Both the position numbers and the translations under genes were made by a program. Positions 22,076 to 34,843 of a stretch of DNA of 41,089 bases are shown here, in pieces. Source of the DNA: an uncultured Actinomycetes bacterium (lineage in GTDB: Bacteria > Actinomycetota > Actinomycetes > Nanopelagicales > Nanopelagicaceae); assembly GCA_903838035.1 (NCBI GenBank), contig CAILWW010000005.1, forward strand, positions 1-41,089, in the 5' to 3' direction. The notes under the pieces were generated by a model, which made no database searches, was not told the DNA's origin, and saw only the letters and a list, made by a program, of their open reading frames with translations. Position 1 is the first letter of the stretch. Every line of letters starts with the position of its first letter.

Positions 22076-22105
22076 CTTCTTCTCTCTTCTTTGAGACTTC
22101 TTATA

Positions 22106-25290
<3,185 letters not shown>

Positions 25291-25295
25291 CGCAA

Positions 25296-27038
25296 TCAGA
25301 GCTCCTGTGAATCCCAGACAGGCGCCATAGAGCGCGCGACAACGATGTCATCATTTGATGCACCTGCTGCAACCATCGGCCAAACCATTGCATCGCGATG
25401 AACGCTAAAGTCCACGACAACAGGTTGGTCGTTGATCTCCATTGCAGCAGCGATTGTCTTATCGACATCCTCTGGGCGATCGCAGCGAAGTCCAACACAA
25501 CCCATCGCCTCGCCTAGCTTTGCAAAGTCAGGGATGCGCTTGGAGTGAAGATCAGTATTTGAGAAGCGCTCGTTGTAGAAGAGGGTCTGCCACTGGCGAA
25601 CCATTCCTAGGCTCTCATTATTGATGATCGCAATTTTGATCGGAATATTGTTGATGGCACAGGTAACCAGCTCTTGGTTGGTCATCTGGAAACAGCCATC
25701 GCCATCGATCGCCCAAACAGTCTTATCAGGCGCCCCAACTTTGGCACCCATGGCTGCTGGAACGGCGTAACCCATAGTTCCCAGACCGCCAGAGTTCAGC
25801 CAAGTACGTGGATTTTCGTAAGAGATAAATTGTGAAGCCCACATTTGATGCTGGCCTACACCGGCGACAAAGATTCCATCTGGGCCAACAATTTTGCCGA
25901 GACGTTCAATGACATATTGCGGTGAGAGACTGCCATCACTTGGTAGGTCATATCCCAGTGGATACTTTTGGCGCCAAGTATTGAGCAAATTCCACCAAGC
26001 GGTGAGATCGGGTTGTGACTTCTTGAACTCCGCTTTAATTGCTGGGATTAGCGCGTCAATGGTTAAGCGAAGATCGCCGACAAGTGCGACATCGGCATAA
26101 CGGTTCTTACCGATTTCTGCTGGATCAATATCTGCATGAATTACTTTTGCATTTGGCGCAAAGGATGAAAGCTTTCCAGTAACTCGATCATCAAAACGCG
26201 CGCCAAGGGTGATGAGCAAATCCGACTTCTGAAGTGCGGTTACTGCTGGAACGGTGCCATGCATGCCTGGCATACCTAAATGTTGCGGATGAGAATCTGG
26301 GAATGAACCCAGCGCCATCAACGTTGTGACAACTGGCGCGCCGGTAACTTCGGCAAGTTTCAATAGTTCTTTGTGGGCAGCAGATTTAATTGCACCGCCA
26401 CCAACATAGAGAACTGGAGATGTGGACTGCGCAATTAAGGCAGCGGCATCCCGAATAGCCGAACTCTCTGGTTCATAAACAGGTTTATATCCCTTGAGAT
26501 CTATGCTCTTTGGATAGCTAAAATCTGTCATCGTTTGCAGCGCATCCTTGGCGATATCAACCAGAACCGCACCTGGGCGACCAGTGCTGGCAATGTGGAA
26601 TGCCTCCGCAACTGCGCGAGAAATATCTGCTGGATCAGTTACAAGGAAGCTGTGCTTGGTGACTGGCATTGTGATGCCGCGAATATCCGCCTCTTGGAAT
26701 GCATCTGTGCCAATTGCGCCAGATGAGACCTGGCCGGTGATGGCAACAATCGGAACTGAATCCATTTGGGCATCGGCGAGTGGGGTAACAAGGTTTGTGG
26801 CACCTGGGCCAGATGTTGCTATGCAAACTCCAACACGTCCGGTTGCTTGCGCGTAACCAGTTGCGGCATGACCCGCACCTTGTTCATGGCGAACCAGAAT
26901 GTGGCGAATTGGGCTATCAAAAATTGGATCGTAAGCGGGAAGGATTGCACCGCCCGGGATTCCGAACATGACATCAACGCCAGCATGTTCCAAAGACTTC
27001 ACTAGGGCTTGTGCCCCCGTTACTTTCTCGTTACTCAT
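25296..27038 (-). CDS. ilvB: Acetolactate synthase large (catalytic) subunit
   Basis: ThDP enzyme; [46 protein letters not shown]. The second ATG (27038) has proper spacing to AAGGGAG; the ORF track starts at 27044. Confidence 0.95.
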   Translation of the reverse strand: MSNEKVTGAQALVKSLEHAGVDVMFGIPGGAILPAYDPIFDSPIRHILVRHEQGAGHAATGYAQATGRVGVCIATSGPGATNLVTPLADAQMDSVPIVAITGQVSSGAIGTDAFQEADIRGITMPVTKHSFLVTDPADISRAVAEAFHIASTGRPGAVLVDIAKDALQTMTDFSYPKSIDLKGYKPVYEPESSAIRDAAALIAQSTSPVLYVGGGAIKSAAHKELLKLAEVTGAPVVTTLMALGSFPDSHPQHLGMPGMHGTVPAVTALQKSDLLITLGARFDDRVTGKLSSFAPNAKVIHADIDPAEIGKNRYADVALVGDLRLTIDALIPAIKAEFKKSQPDLTAWWNLLNTWRQKYPLGYDLPSDGSLSPQYVIERLGKIVGPDGIFVAGVGQHQMWASQFISYENPRTWLNSGGLGTMGYAVPAAMGAKVGAPDKTVWAIDGDGCFQMTNQELVTCAINNIPIKIAIINNESLGMVRQWQTLFYNERFSNTDLHSKRIPDFAKLGEAMGCVGLRCDRPEDVDKTIAAAMEINDQPVVVDFSVHRDAMVWPMVAAGASNDDIVVARSMAPVWDSQEL

Positions 27039-27121
27039 GTTCATCTCCCTTCTCGCACTCAGTTGTAATTACCTACAACATGTTTTACGTAAGTTAGAAA
27101 TCAGTTGCGTTAAATGCGAAA

Positions 27122-27143
27122 CCCCTCAGTTTCCACTGAGGGG
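27122..27143 (-). terminator. Candidate attenuator terminator hairpin in the ilvB leader
   Basis: Minus strand CCCCTCAGT-GGAA-ACTGAGGGG (9-bp perfect stem), followed by a short, imperfect U tract TTTTCGCATTT. Confidence 0.65.
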
Positions 27144-27145
27144 CG

Positions 27146-27177
27146 GCGCACGTTCTAGGTTTCCCTAGATCGCACGC
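27146..27177 (-). promoter_or_regulatory. ilvB leader hairpin overlapping the leader-peptide stop codon
   Basis: Minus strand GCGTGCGATCTAGG-GAAA-CCTAGAACGTGCGC: 14-position stem with one A.A mismatch and two G.U pairs, GNRA loop; contains the TAG stop. Confidence 0.7.
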
Positions 27178-27203
27178 TGACCAATAACCACGACTGATGT
27201 CAT
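27165..27203 (-). CDS. Candidate ilvB leader peptide MTSVVVIGQRAI (attenuation)
   Basis: ATG ACA TCA GTC GTG GTT ATT GGT CAG CGT GCG ATC TAG; three consecutive Val codons then Ile, upstream of ilvBNC and followed by terminator-like hairpins. Confidence 0.7.
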   Translation of the reverse strand: MTSVVVIGQRAI

Positions 27204-27209
27204 GGCGTA

Positions 27210-27238
27210 ATTCTCGCGCCCCGCTTCGAGCGAGTCAA
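27210..27238 (-). promoter_or_regulatory. Candidate sigma70-type promoter for the ilvB leader
   Basis: TTGACT (27238-27233), 17-nt spacer, GAGAAT (27215-27210); the expected +1 falls on the leader peptide ATG at 27203. Confidence 0.5.
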
Positions 27239-27284
27239 CCCCTGAGACGGACATCTCATTATCTGAGCAAGGCCCTGACTCTTT

Positions 27285-27324
27285 CTGGTTAGCTCTGGTT
27301 AGCTCTGGTTAGCTCTGGTTAGCT
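27285..27324. repeat. Tandem repeat, 4 copies of the 10-mer CTGGTTAGCT
   Basis: Plus strand CTGGTTAGCT x4, exact; overlaps the last codon and stop of ilvD (TAA at 27321-27319). Confidence 0.97.
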
Positions 27325-28995
27325 ACAGACCGCCCCTTGTGATGCAGAACCCACGACCTTGGCATATTTGGCCAGTACTCCACGCTTGAACTTATGAGGA
27401 ACTGGCGCAAAGTGCTTTCGACGTTCGGCTAGTTCTGCTTCATCGACCAATAGATCCAATGTACGAGCAACGGTGTCGATTCGGATGAGGTCGCCATCTT
27501 TTACAAAAGCAATCGGACCGGCATCGACTGCTTCCGGGGCAACATGGCCGACGCAGAGGCCGGTGCTGCCACCAGAGAAGCGACCATCGGTTAGAAGCAA
27601 TGTGGATTTCCCGAGGCCCGCACCTTTGATGGCGCCAGTGATCATTAACATTTCGCGCATACCTGGTCCGCCCTTAGGACCTTCGTAGCGAATTACGATG
27701 ACATCGCCAGCTTTGATGGTTCCGTTTTCCAGCGCTTCCATGGCTGCGCCTTCGCGTTCGAATACTCGTGCTGGTCCTTCGAATTTCTCAACACCAACAC
27801 CAGCAACTTTACAGACCGCGCCATCGGGGGCGAGCGAACCGCGGAGAATTGCAATTCCACCACCAGGTGCCAGCGGAGTTTTAATGGCATGTAGTACTTC
27901 ACCATCTGGATCTAATGGAGTGATATCGGCAAGATTCTCTGCCATCGTCTTACTGGTAACGGTCAAACAATCACCATGAATAAAACCAGCATCCATTAAC
28001 GCGCGAAGCACAACTGGAATTCCGCCAACTCGATCCACGTCAGTCATCACATATTTACCAAATGGCTTGAGATCGCCGAGCAAAGGAACCTTTGATCCGA
28101 TGCGATGAAAATCTTCCAGCGTCAATTCAACTTCGGCCTCATTTGCAATAGCCAATAAGTGAAGTACCGCGTTAGTTGAACCACCGAGTGCCATAACGAC
28201 TGTGATGGCATTTTCAAATGCCTGCTTAGTCAAGATTTGACGAGTAGTAATTCCCTTGCGGATAAGTTCGACAACGGCTGCGCCAGCTTTGACTGCATAA
28301 TCATCGCGACGACGATCGACGGCTGGAGGTGACGCAGAACCTGGGAGTGAGAGACCGAGGGCTTCACCGACGGCAGCCATAGTGTTAGCGGTATACATGC
28401 CACCACAAGCACCTTCGCCCGGACAGATTGCGCGCTCAATTTCATCCACGCGTTCTTGTGTAATCAAACCACGCGCACATGCGCCAACGGCCTCAAAGGC
28501 ATCGATGATCGTGACATCTTTACCATCAACCTGACCAGCCAGAGTTGAGCCGGCGTAAACAAAGACTGATGCAACATCGATACGAGCTGCTGCCATCATC
28601 ATGCCAGGAAGAGATTTATCGCAACCAGCAAAGGTCACCATTCCATCCAAGCGTTCTGCCTGCATAACGGTTTCGACTGAATCGGCGATTACCTCTCGAG
28701 ATACCAATGAGAAGTGCATACCTTCATGGCCCATAGAGATTCCGTCAGATACGGAGATCGTTCCAAATTGCATAGGGAAACCACCGGCATCGATGACGCC
28801 TTTGCGAGAAGCTTTTGCTAAACGATCGAGCGAGAGATTGCATGGCGTAATTTCATTCCATGATGAGGCAATACCAATTTGTGGCTTGGCAAAATCTTCA
28901 TCCTTCATACCAACTGCGCGAAGCATGCCGCGAGCCGGTGCGCGCTCCAAGCCATCAGTAACTAAACCAGAACGAGGCTTCATTGAATTACTCAT
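27319..28995 (-). CDS. ilvD: Dihydroxy-acid dehydratase
   Basis: 558 aa; [68 protein letters not shown]. Confidence 0.97.
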   Translation of the reverse strand: MSNSMKPRSGLVTDGLERAPARGMLRAVGMKDEDFAKPQIGIASSWNEITPCNLSLDRLAKASRKGVIDAGGFPMQFGTISVSDGISMGHEGMHFSLVSREVIADSVETVMQAERLDGMVTFAGCDKSLPGMMMAAARIDVASVFVYAGSTLAGQVDGKDVTIIDAFEAVGACARGLITQERVDEIERAICPGEGACGGMYTANTMAAVGEALGLSLPGSASPPAVDRRRDDYAVKAGAAVVELIRKGITTRQILTKQAFENAITVVMALGGSTNAVLHLLAIANEAEVELTLEDFHRIGSKVPLLGDLKPFGKYVMTDVDRVGGIPVVLRALMDAGFIHGDCLTVTSKTMAENLADITPLDPDGEVLHAIKTPLAPGGGIAILRGSLAPDGAVCKVAGVGVEKFEGPARVFEREGAAMEALENGTIKAGDVIVIRYEGPKGGPGMREMLMITGAIKGAGLGKSTLLLTDGRFSGGSTGLCVGHVAPEAVDAGPIAFVKDGDLIRIDTVARTLDLLVDEAELAERRKHFAPVPHKFKRGVLAKYAKVVGSASQGAVCS

Positions 28996-29023
28996 GGAGT
29001 GCTCCTTTTTATCCCTTACCTAA

Positions 29024-30523
29024 TTAACTTTGACCGAGATGTTTAAGTAATAATTCGCGAACCTTTGCCGCATCGGCCTGTCCACCGGTTGCTTTCATCA
29101 CTGCGCCGATGAGCGCACCGGCGGCTGGAAGATTTCCACCGCGAACTCGTTCCGCAGTATCTGGCTGGGCAGCAATAGCGGCTTCGATCGCGATCATCAG
29201 AGCTGAATCATCAGAGACAACTTTGAGACCACGCTTATCTATAACTTCGCGCGGCGTACCTTCACCATTGATGACGCCTTCTACTACTTGGCGCGCAAGT
29301 TTGTCGGTGAGCTCGCCAGTTACGATAAGCGCAATGACTTCTGCAACTTGGTTGGCGTTAATCAAAGTGGTAGGTGCGACTTCTTTCTCATTTGCTAGGC
29401 GTGAAACTTCGCCCAACCACCAAGAGCGGGCACGAGTAGCATCTGCGCCAAGTTTTACCGTCTCCTCCACAACATCAAGGAGTTCGGCATTGACCATCGA
29501 CTCCATCTCTTTGGCGGGAACGTTCCACTCCTCCTGCAAACGCTTGCGGCGAAGCGATGGCTTCTCCGGCAAACTCTTGCGGAGCTCCTCGATCCAATCG
29601 GCATCTGGAGTTACTGGTACCAAATCAGGCTCTGGGAAATAGCGATAATCCTCGGCGGTCTCTTTCGAACGACCGGGACGAGTCTCACCGCTCTCTTCTA
29701 GGAAGTGGCGAGTCTCTTGCACGATGCGCTCCCCTGATTCCAAGCGATTTGCCTGGCGAACAAACTCACCAGAGACAGCGCGTTCAACCGAGCGAAGTGA
29801 GTTGACGTTCTTGGTTTCAGATCGAGTTCCCAATTTATCGGAACCGATTGGTGCGAGGGAAAGGTTTACGTCGCAGCGAAGTGATCCTTGTTCCATCTTC
29901 ACATCGGAAACTCCGAGTGAGCGAAGAATGTCGCGAAGTTCGGTGACATATGCCCGAGCAACTAGTGGGGCATATTTGCCAGTCCCCGGAACGATGCGGG
30001 TAACAATTTCGACAAGTGGAATTCCGGCGCGGTTGTAATCGAGCAGCGAATATTCAGCGCCATGGATTCGCCCCGTGGAGCCACCAACGTGTAGCGACTT
30101 GCCGGTGTCCTCTTCCATGTGGACGCGCTCAATATCAACGCGGAAGGTTTTGGGACCTTCATCGGTTTCAATTTCAACATCTAGATATCCATCAACACAG
30201 ATTGGTTCGTCGTATTGCGATGTCTGAAAATTCTTTGGCATATCTGGATAGAAATAGTTTTTGCGAGCAAAGCGACTGAAAGGTGCAATCGAACAGTTGA
30301 GCGCGAGACCAATCAGAATTGTGCTCTCAATTGCCATTGCATTAACAACCGGAAGAGATCCCGGGAGGCCGAGACAGACTGGACAAGTTTGAGTATTTGG
30401 TTCCGCACCAAATTCGGTGGCACAGGAACAGAACATCTTTGATTTGGTATTCAGTTCGACGTGAACTTCAAGTCCGAGAGTTGGTTCATATGCAGCGGTT
30501 GCTTGCTCATAATTCATCGGCAT
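29024..30523 (-). CDS. gatB: Asp-tRNA(Asn)/Glu-tRNA(Gln) amidotransferase subunit B
   Basis: 499 aa; [45 protein letters not shown]. Confidence 0.97.
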   Translation of the reverse strand: MPMNYEQATAAYEPTLGLEVHVELNTKSKMFCSCATEFGAEPNTQTCPVCLGLPGSLPVVNAMAIESTILIGLALNCSIAPFSRFARKNYFYPDMPKNFQTSQYDEPICVDGYLDVEIETDEGPKTFRVDIERVHMEEDTGKSLHVGGSTGRIHGAEYSLLDYNRAGIPLVEIVTRIVPGTGKYAPLVARAYVTELRDILRSLGVSDVKMEQGSLRCDVNLSLAPIGSDKLGTRSETKNVNSLRSVERAVSGEFVRQANRLESGERIVQETRHFLEESGETRPGRSKETAEDYRYFPEPDLVPVTPDADWIEELRKSLPEKPSLRRKRLQEEWNVPAKEMESMVNAELLDVVEETVKLGADATRARSWWLGEVSRLANEKEVAPTTLINANQVAEVIALIVTGELTDKLARQVVEGVINGEGTPREVIDKRGLKVVSDDSALMIAIEAAIAAQPDTAERVRGGNLPAAGALIGAVMKATGGQADAAKVRELLLKHLGQS

Positions 30524-32022
30524 TAGCGCACCGCCAATTCCGGAGCGTTGGCAAGCAATGGCTTACCCCACTTGGAAAGTAGCGCTGCTTCTAAAGTTGC
30601 ACCCACTCGATATAAGCGATCGTCTTGCATAACCGGTGACATGATTTGGAAACCAACAGGCAGTCCATCTTCTGGCGCGAGTCCACAAGGAAGGCTCATT
30701 CCACCAATACCGGCCATATTTACTGGGATGGTTGCGACATCGTTGAGGTACATCGCGAGCGGATCATCGCTCTTCTCACCAATTTTGAAGGCAGTAGTTG
30801 GGCAAGTAGGTGAGACAAGTACATCAGCCTTCTCAAATGCGCGCTCATAATCTTGCTTGAGCAAGGTACGAACTTTTTGAGCTGATCCGTAATAAGCATC
30901 GTAATAACCAGAAGAGAGCGCGTATGTACCGAGAATGATGCGGCGTTTGACCTCCGGGCCAAAGCCAAGGTGGCGAGTCCGTCGCATTACCTCTTCTGCG
31001 CCAACGGTACCGTCATCGCCAATTCGAATTCCGTAACGCATGGAATCAAATCGAGCAAGGTTTGATGATGCTTCCGATGGTGCAATTAGGTAATACGCAG
31101 CGAGCGCATATTCAAAGTTTGGACAAGAGACTTCGACAATCTCGGCGCCAGCTTCAACAAGTAGATCTAGGGATTCTTGGAATCTCTGGCTTACACCAGA
31201 TTGGTAACCCTCGCCAGAGAGTTCTTTAACAACACCAATCTTCATACCCTTAACATCGAGTTTCTTGGCAGCTGCTACAACTTGTGGGACGAGTTGGTTG
31301 ATACTTGTGGAATCGCGCTCATCATGTCCGGCGATGACTTCATGCAAAAGCGCCGTATCTAAAACCGTGCGCGCACATGGACCCGCTTGATCCAAACTCG
31401 ATGAGAATGCAACCAGACCATATCTAGATACCCCGCCATATGTTGGCTTTACGCCTACCGTTCCCGTGACTGCAGCAGGTTGGCGAATAGATCCACCAGT
31501 ATCTGTTCCAATTGCCAGTGGCGCTTCAAATGCAGCAAGTGCAGCAGCCGAACCGCCACCTGAACCACCAGGAATGCGTGTGAGATCCCAAGGATTATGA
31601 GTTGGGCCGTAAGCAGAATTTTCAGTCGATGAACCCATGGCAAATTCATCCATATTTGTCTTGCCGAGAATCACGACGCCAGCTTCTTTAAGTTTGGTAA
31701 CGACGGTGGAGTCGTAAGGTGGGCGCCATCCTTCGAGCATCTTGGAGCCACAGGTTGTTGGAACTCCTTTTTGGGCAAGTACATCTTTAAGCGCGAGTGG
31801 CACACCAGTTAGTGGCGAAATCTCTTTTCCAGATGCACGCAACTCATCGGCAGCCTTTGCTTGGGCAAGTGCTCCCTCGGTATCTACATAGAGAAATGCA
31901 TGGACATCACCATCCACCGCGGAGATTCGATCGAGGTGTTGTTGGGTTAGTTCAACCGAAGAAATTTCTTTAGCGGCAAGCGCGGCTGACATTTGCGCTG
32001 CTGTGGAATGAATATTTGTCAT
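30523..32022 (-). CDS. gatA: Asp-tRNA(Asn)/Glu-tRNA(Gln) amidotransferase subunit A
   Basis: 499 aa amidase signature [32 protein letters not shown]. Confidence 0.97.
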   Translation of the reverse strand: MTNIHSTAAQMSAALAAKEISSVELTQQHLDRISAVDGDVHAFLYVDTEGALAQAKAADELRASGKEISPLTGVPLALKDVLAQKGVPTTCGSKMLEGWRPPYDSTVVTKLKEAGVVILGKTNMDEFAMGSSTENSAYGPTHNPWDLTRIPGGSGGGSAAALAAFEAPLAIGTDTGGSIRQPAAVTGTVGVKPTYGGVSRYGLVAFSSSLDQAGPCARTVLDTALLHEVIAGHDERDSTSINQLVPQVVAAAKKLDVKGMKIGVVKELSGEGYQSGVSQRFQESLDLLVEAGAEIVEVSCPNFEYALAAYYLIAPSEASSNLARFDSMRYGIRIGDDGTVGAEEVMRRTRHLGFGPEVKRRIILGTYALSSGYYDAYYGSAQKVRTLLKQDYERAFEKADVLVSPTCPTTAFKIGEKSDDPLAMYLNDVATIPVNMAGIGGMSLPCGLAPEDGLPVGFQIMSPVMQDDRLYRVGATLEAALLSKWGKPLLANAPELAVR

Positions 32023-32318
32023 TCAGCCTCTCCCAAAATTTGAGGCACTTTAAAACGAGGACCTTCGGTTGCGGGAGCGCCAGAGAGCGACTCCTCTGGA
32101 GTAAGGCTTGGCTTCACGACATCAGCACGGAAGACATTGTGAAGTGGGATGGCATGTGAGGTCGGAGGAATATCCCCTTGCGCGACCTCTTGGACTCGGG
32201 CAACCGCGCCAAGAATGAGATCGAGTTCCGAGGCCAAGTGATCGAGTTCGGCATCGTTCATTTCGATGCGAGATAACCGAGCTAAGTGTGCGACTTCATC
32301 GCGGGATATTGCAGCCAT
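32019..32318 (-). CDS. gatC: Asp-tRNA(Asn)/Glu-tRNA(Gln) amidotransferase subunit C
   Basis: 99 aa; [32 protein letters not shown]; overlaps gatA start. Confidence 0.95.
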   Translation of the reverse strand: MAAISRDEVAHLARLSRIEMNDAELDHLASELDLILGAVARVQEVAQGDIPPTSHAIPLHNVFRADVVKPSLTPEESLSGAPATEGPRFKVPQILGEAE

Positions 32319-32375
32319 GGCCCAACTCTATCGGCAAGATATAGATGCTCTAAATCCAGCGATTTAGCAAGCAAA

Positions 32376-33644
32376 CTACTTTCGAATCTGCCCATTTCCA
32401 CGAACGATCCAGGTGGTTGTGGTCATGGCTTCTAGCCCCATTGGCCCTCTGGCATGCAGCTTTTGATTGGAGATACCAATCTCTGCCCCAAATCCCATCT
32501 GCTCGCCATCGGTAAATCGAGTAGATGCATTGATCATTACAGCTGCGCAATCTGAGAGCGCAATAAATTGGGCAGCGTGCGTATCGTTTTCGGTAACGAT
32601 TGATTCCGTGTGTTTGGTGCCGTACTTAGCAATATGATCACTTGCCGCCAACAGGTTAGGCACGATTGCTACATTCATCTCGAGTGCGTTGTACTCGGTG
32701 CTCCAATTTTCTTCGGTTGCGCTTGAGACTGGAATATTTGAAGCGACGGCAATCATCTCCACTTTCTGGTCAACATGCAGTCTCACGCCGGCATCAGATA
32801 ACTCGCGCAGCGCCATAGGCAAGAACTTCTCGGCTACCTGCTCATGAACTAATAAAGTTTCAGCCGCGTTACAGACACTTGGGCGATGGGTCTTGGAGTT
32901 AATAAGAATTGGTAGCGCCTTCGCTAAGTCTGCTTCATCATCGACATAGACATGGCATACACCCGCACCGGTTTCAATCGTAGGTACAGTGGAGTCATCA
33001 ACCACGGTGCGAATTAGCGCGGCGCTTCCACGAGGAATTACTAGATCTACTTTTCCGCGCGCATGCAACAAGGCTTGAACGGTGGAGCGATCATGGCTTG
33101 GCACATATTGCAAGACATCAGGAGAGATTGTGGTCTTTGCAAGAGCGCGACGCATCACCTCTACCAAAACTTTATTTGAGGATTCTGCGCTGGACGATCC
33201 GCGAAGTAGCGCAGCATTTCCGGACATTAACAAGATGACTGCGGCATCAACGGTCACATTTGGACGAGCCTCGTAAACCATTCCCACAACGCCGAAAGGA
33301 ACGGTGACTTGTTGTAGGTGAAGCCCATTAGCCAGCGTGCTCTCGCGCAGCGTTATTCCAAGCGGATTTGGCAGCGCGGAAACTTGTTTGGCGCCATCAA
33401 CGATTCCGTGAATGCGTGCAGAAGTTAAGAGCAGGCGGTCCTGCATCGACTCGGCCATGCCATCCTTAACAGCGCGTTCCATATCTATTGCGTTAGCCGC
33501 CAAAATTTCGACCTCAGCAGCGGCAATCTCTTCGGCGATTCGATGTAGCGCTTCGGCGCGATCGGCACCAGAGGCGGCGACCAGTGTGCGCGCAGCTAAG
33601 CGAGCGGTATCGGCGAGTTGGGCGATTAACGCGGTGGCTTCCAT
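32376..33644 (-). CDS. proA: Glutamate-5-semialdehyde dehydrogenase (gamma-glutamyl phosphate reductase)
   Basis: 422 aa; VTVPFGVVGMVYEARPNVTVDAAVILLMSGNAALLRGSSSA, SVCNAAETLLVHE. Confidence 0.96.
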   Translation of the reverse strand: MEATALIAQLADTARLAARTLVAASGADRAEALHRIAEEIAAAEVEILAANAIDMERAVKDGMAESMQDRLLLTSARIHGIVDGAKQVSALPNPLGITLRESTLANGLHLQQVTVPFGVVGMVYEARPNVTVDAAVILLMSGNAALLRGSSSAESSNKVLVEVMRRALAKTTISPDVLQYVPSHDRSTVQALLHARGKVDLVIPRGSAALIRTVVDDSTVPTIETGAGVCHVYVDDEADLAKALPILINSKTHRPSVCNAAETLLVHEQVAEKFLPMALRELSDAGVRLHVDQKVEMIAVASNIPVSSATEENWSTEYNALEMNVAIVPNLLAASDHIAKYGTKHTESIVTENDTHAAQFIALSDCAAVMINASTRFTDGEQMGFGAEIGISNQKLHARGPMGLEAMTTTTWIVRGNGQIRK

Positions 33645-33676
33645 GTTCCTAGCCTACGGGGAATTACCCTTTACGC

Positions 33677-34843
33677 ATGCGCAATTTATTGAAGGTACTC
33701 AAGGTTCTCGGCATCGGCCTATTGGCACTGATCGTTGCTCTTTCGGTCTTTCTCAAAGTTGTCCACTATCCCAATGTCATCGCCGCAGTGAAGCTTGGTC
33801 TCGCGCCAGCTTCCAAGACTCCAACCTTGATGCCATGGCACACCATTGCGCCAGCTACGAAACCGATTCCGCTTGCTACTTCATCCGAAAAATTGCCGGC
33901 CACCGTGGATTACCGCGGCAAGCAAGTTACTTGGCAGCAATTTCTAGATCTCACAAATACCAATGCTTATTTAATTATGCGAAACGGTGTAATCACCTAC
34001 GAGTATTACAACGCCAAGAAAGGCATCAAAGCCTCATCTCAATTACCTTCTTACTCCATGGCAAAGACCATGACTTCACTTGTCATTGGTCAACTCATCG
34101 CACAAGGCAAGATCAAGGAATCCGATAAGTTTGTAGATTTCTTCCCGAATTGGAAGACCGGCACCAGCTTTGATCAAGTCACTATTCAAAGTCTGCTCGA
34201 TATGGAATCTGGCGTAGGAGTCAGCGATAACTATCCAAGCGGTGTCACTGGTTGGGGCGTAGGAATTGCTCAGATGTATGCGACCACCGATATGAATTGG
34301 TTTATCACGCACAATCGAAAGATGTTTGAGGCTCCAGATACCAAGCCGGAATATCGAAGCGTAAACACTCAACTTCTTGGATTAATCATTCAAAAGGTAA
34401 TTGGCACCACCGTCTCTTCTTACTTCCAGAAGAATATTTGGCAGCCAGTTGGTACTGAATTTCCCGCCACTTGGAATGTCGATCACATCGGCGGACATGA
34501 GAAGACTTTCTGCTGCTTTAACGCCTCCGCCCGGGACTATGCGCGTATCGGTTTAATGCTCAATAACAACGGTCAAGTGGCGGCAAAACAGATTGTTCCT
34601 GCGGCTTGGATCAAGCGCATCTCCACTCCTGTTGTGACACTTGATTACGGATGGAAATACAGCGCACAGGTGTGGCATCCATATCCCGGCATTAATTTGG
34701 CCATGGGGCTTCATGGCCAACAGATCTTTATGGATCCCGCCACTCGCACAGTTATTGTGAAGTTGAGCGATGATCCAACAAGTGATACCCACCAAGTAGA
34801 TTCGGCAAAAGTTGCTTACGCGCTTGCACAAAAGAGCAAATAA
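33677..34843 (+). CDS. Serine hydrolase, class C beta-lactamase/penicillin-binding-like (6-aminohexanoate-dimer hydrolase type)
   Basis: 388 aa; N-terminal TM anchor; SxxK motif SMAK; sole supported plus-strand gene in the window. Confidence 0.85.
   Translation: MRNLLKVLKVLGIGLLALIVALSVFLKVVHYPNVIAAVKLGLAPASKTPTLMPWHTIAPATKPIPLATSSEKLPATVDYRGKQVTWQQFLDLTNTNAYLIMRNGVITYEYYNAKKGIKASSQLPSYSMAKTMTSLVIGQLIAQGKIKESDKFVDFFPNWKTGTSFDQVTIQSLLDMESGVGVSDNYPSGVTGWGVGIAQMYATTDMNWFITHNRKMFEAPDTKPEYRSVNTQLLGLIIQKVIGTTVSSYFQKNIWQPVGTEFPATWNVDHIGGHEKTFCCFNASARDYARIGLMLNNNGQVAAKQIVPAAWIKRISTPVVTLDYGWKYSAQVWHPYPGINLAMGLHGQQIFMDPATRTVIVKLSDDPTSDTHQVDSAKVAYALAQKSK

Noticed and set aside
27285-27324. CTGGTTAGCT array considered as a CRISPR-like array
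   Set aside because: Contiguous 10-bp units with no spacers; a simple tandem repeat.
29109-29642. 177-aa plus-strand ORF antisense to gatB
   Set aside because: Ser/Thr-rich shadow ORF from codon bias of the minus-strand gene.
33412-34128. 238-aa plus-strand ORF across the proA start and the serine hydrolase
   Set aside because: Overlaps two well-supported genes in another frame; composition looks random and no family is recognisable.
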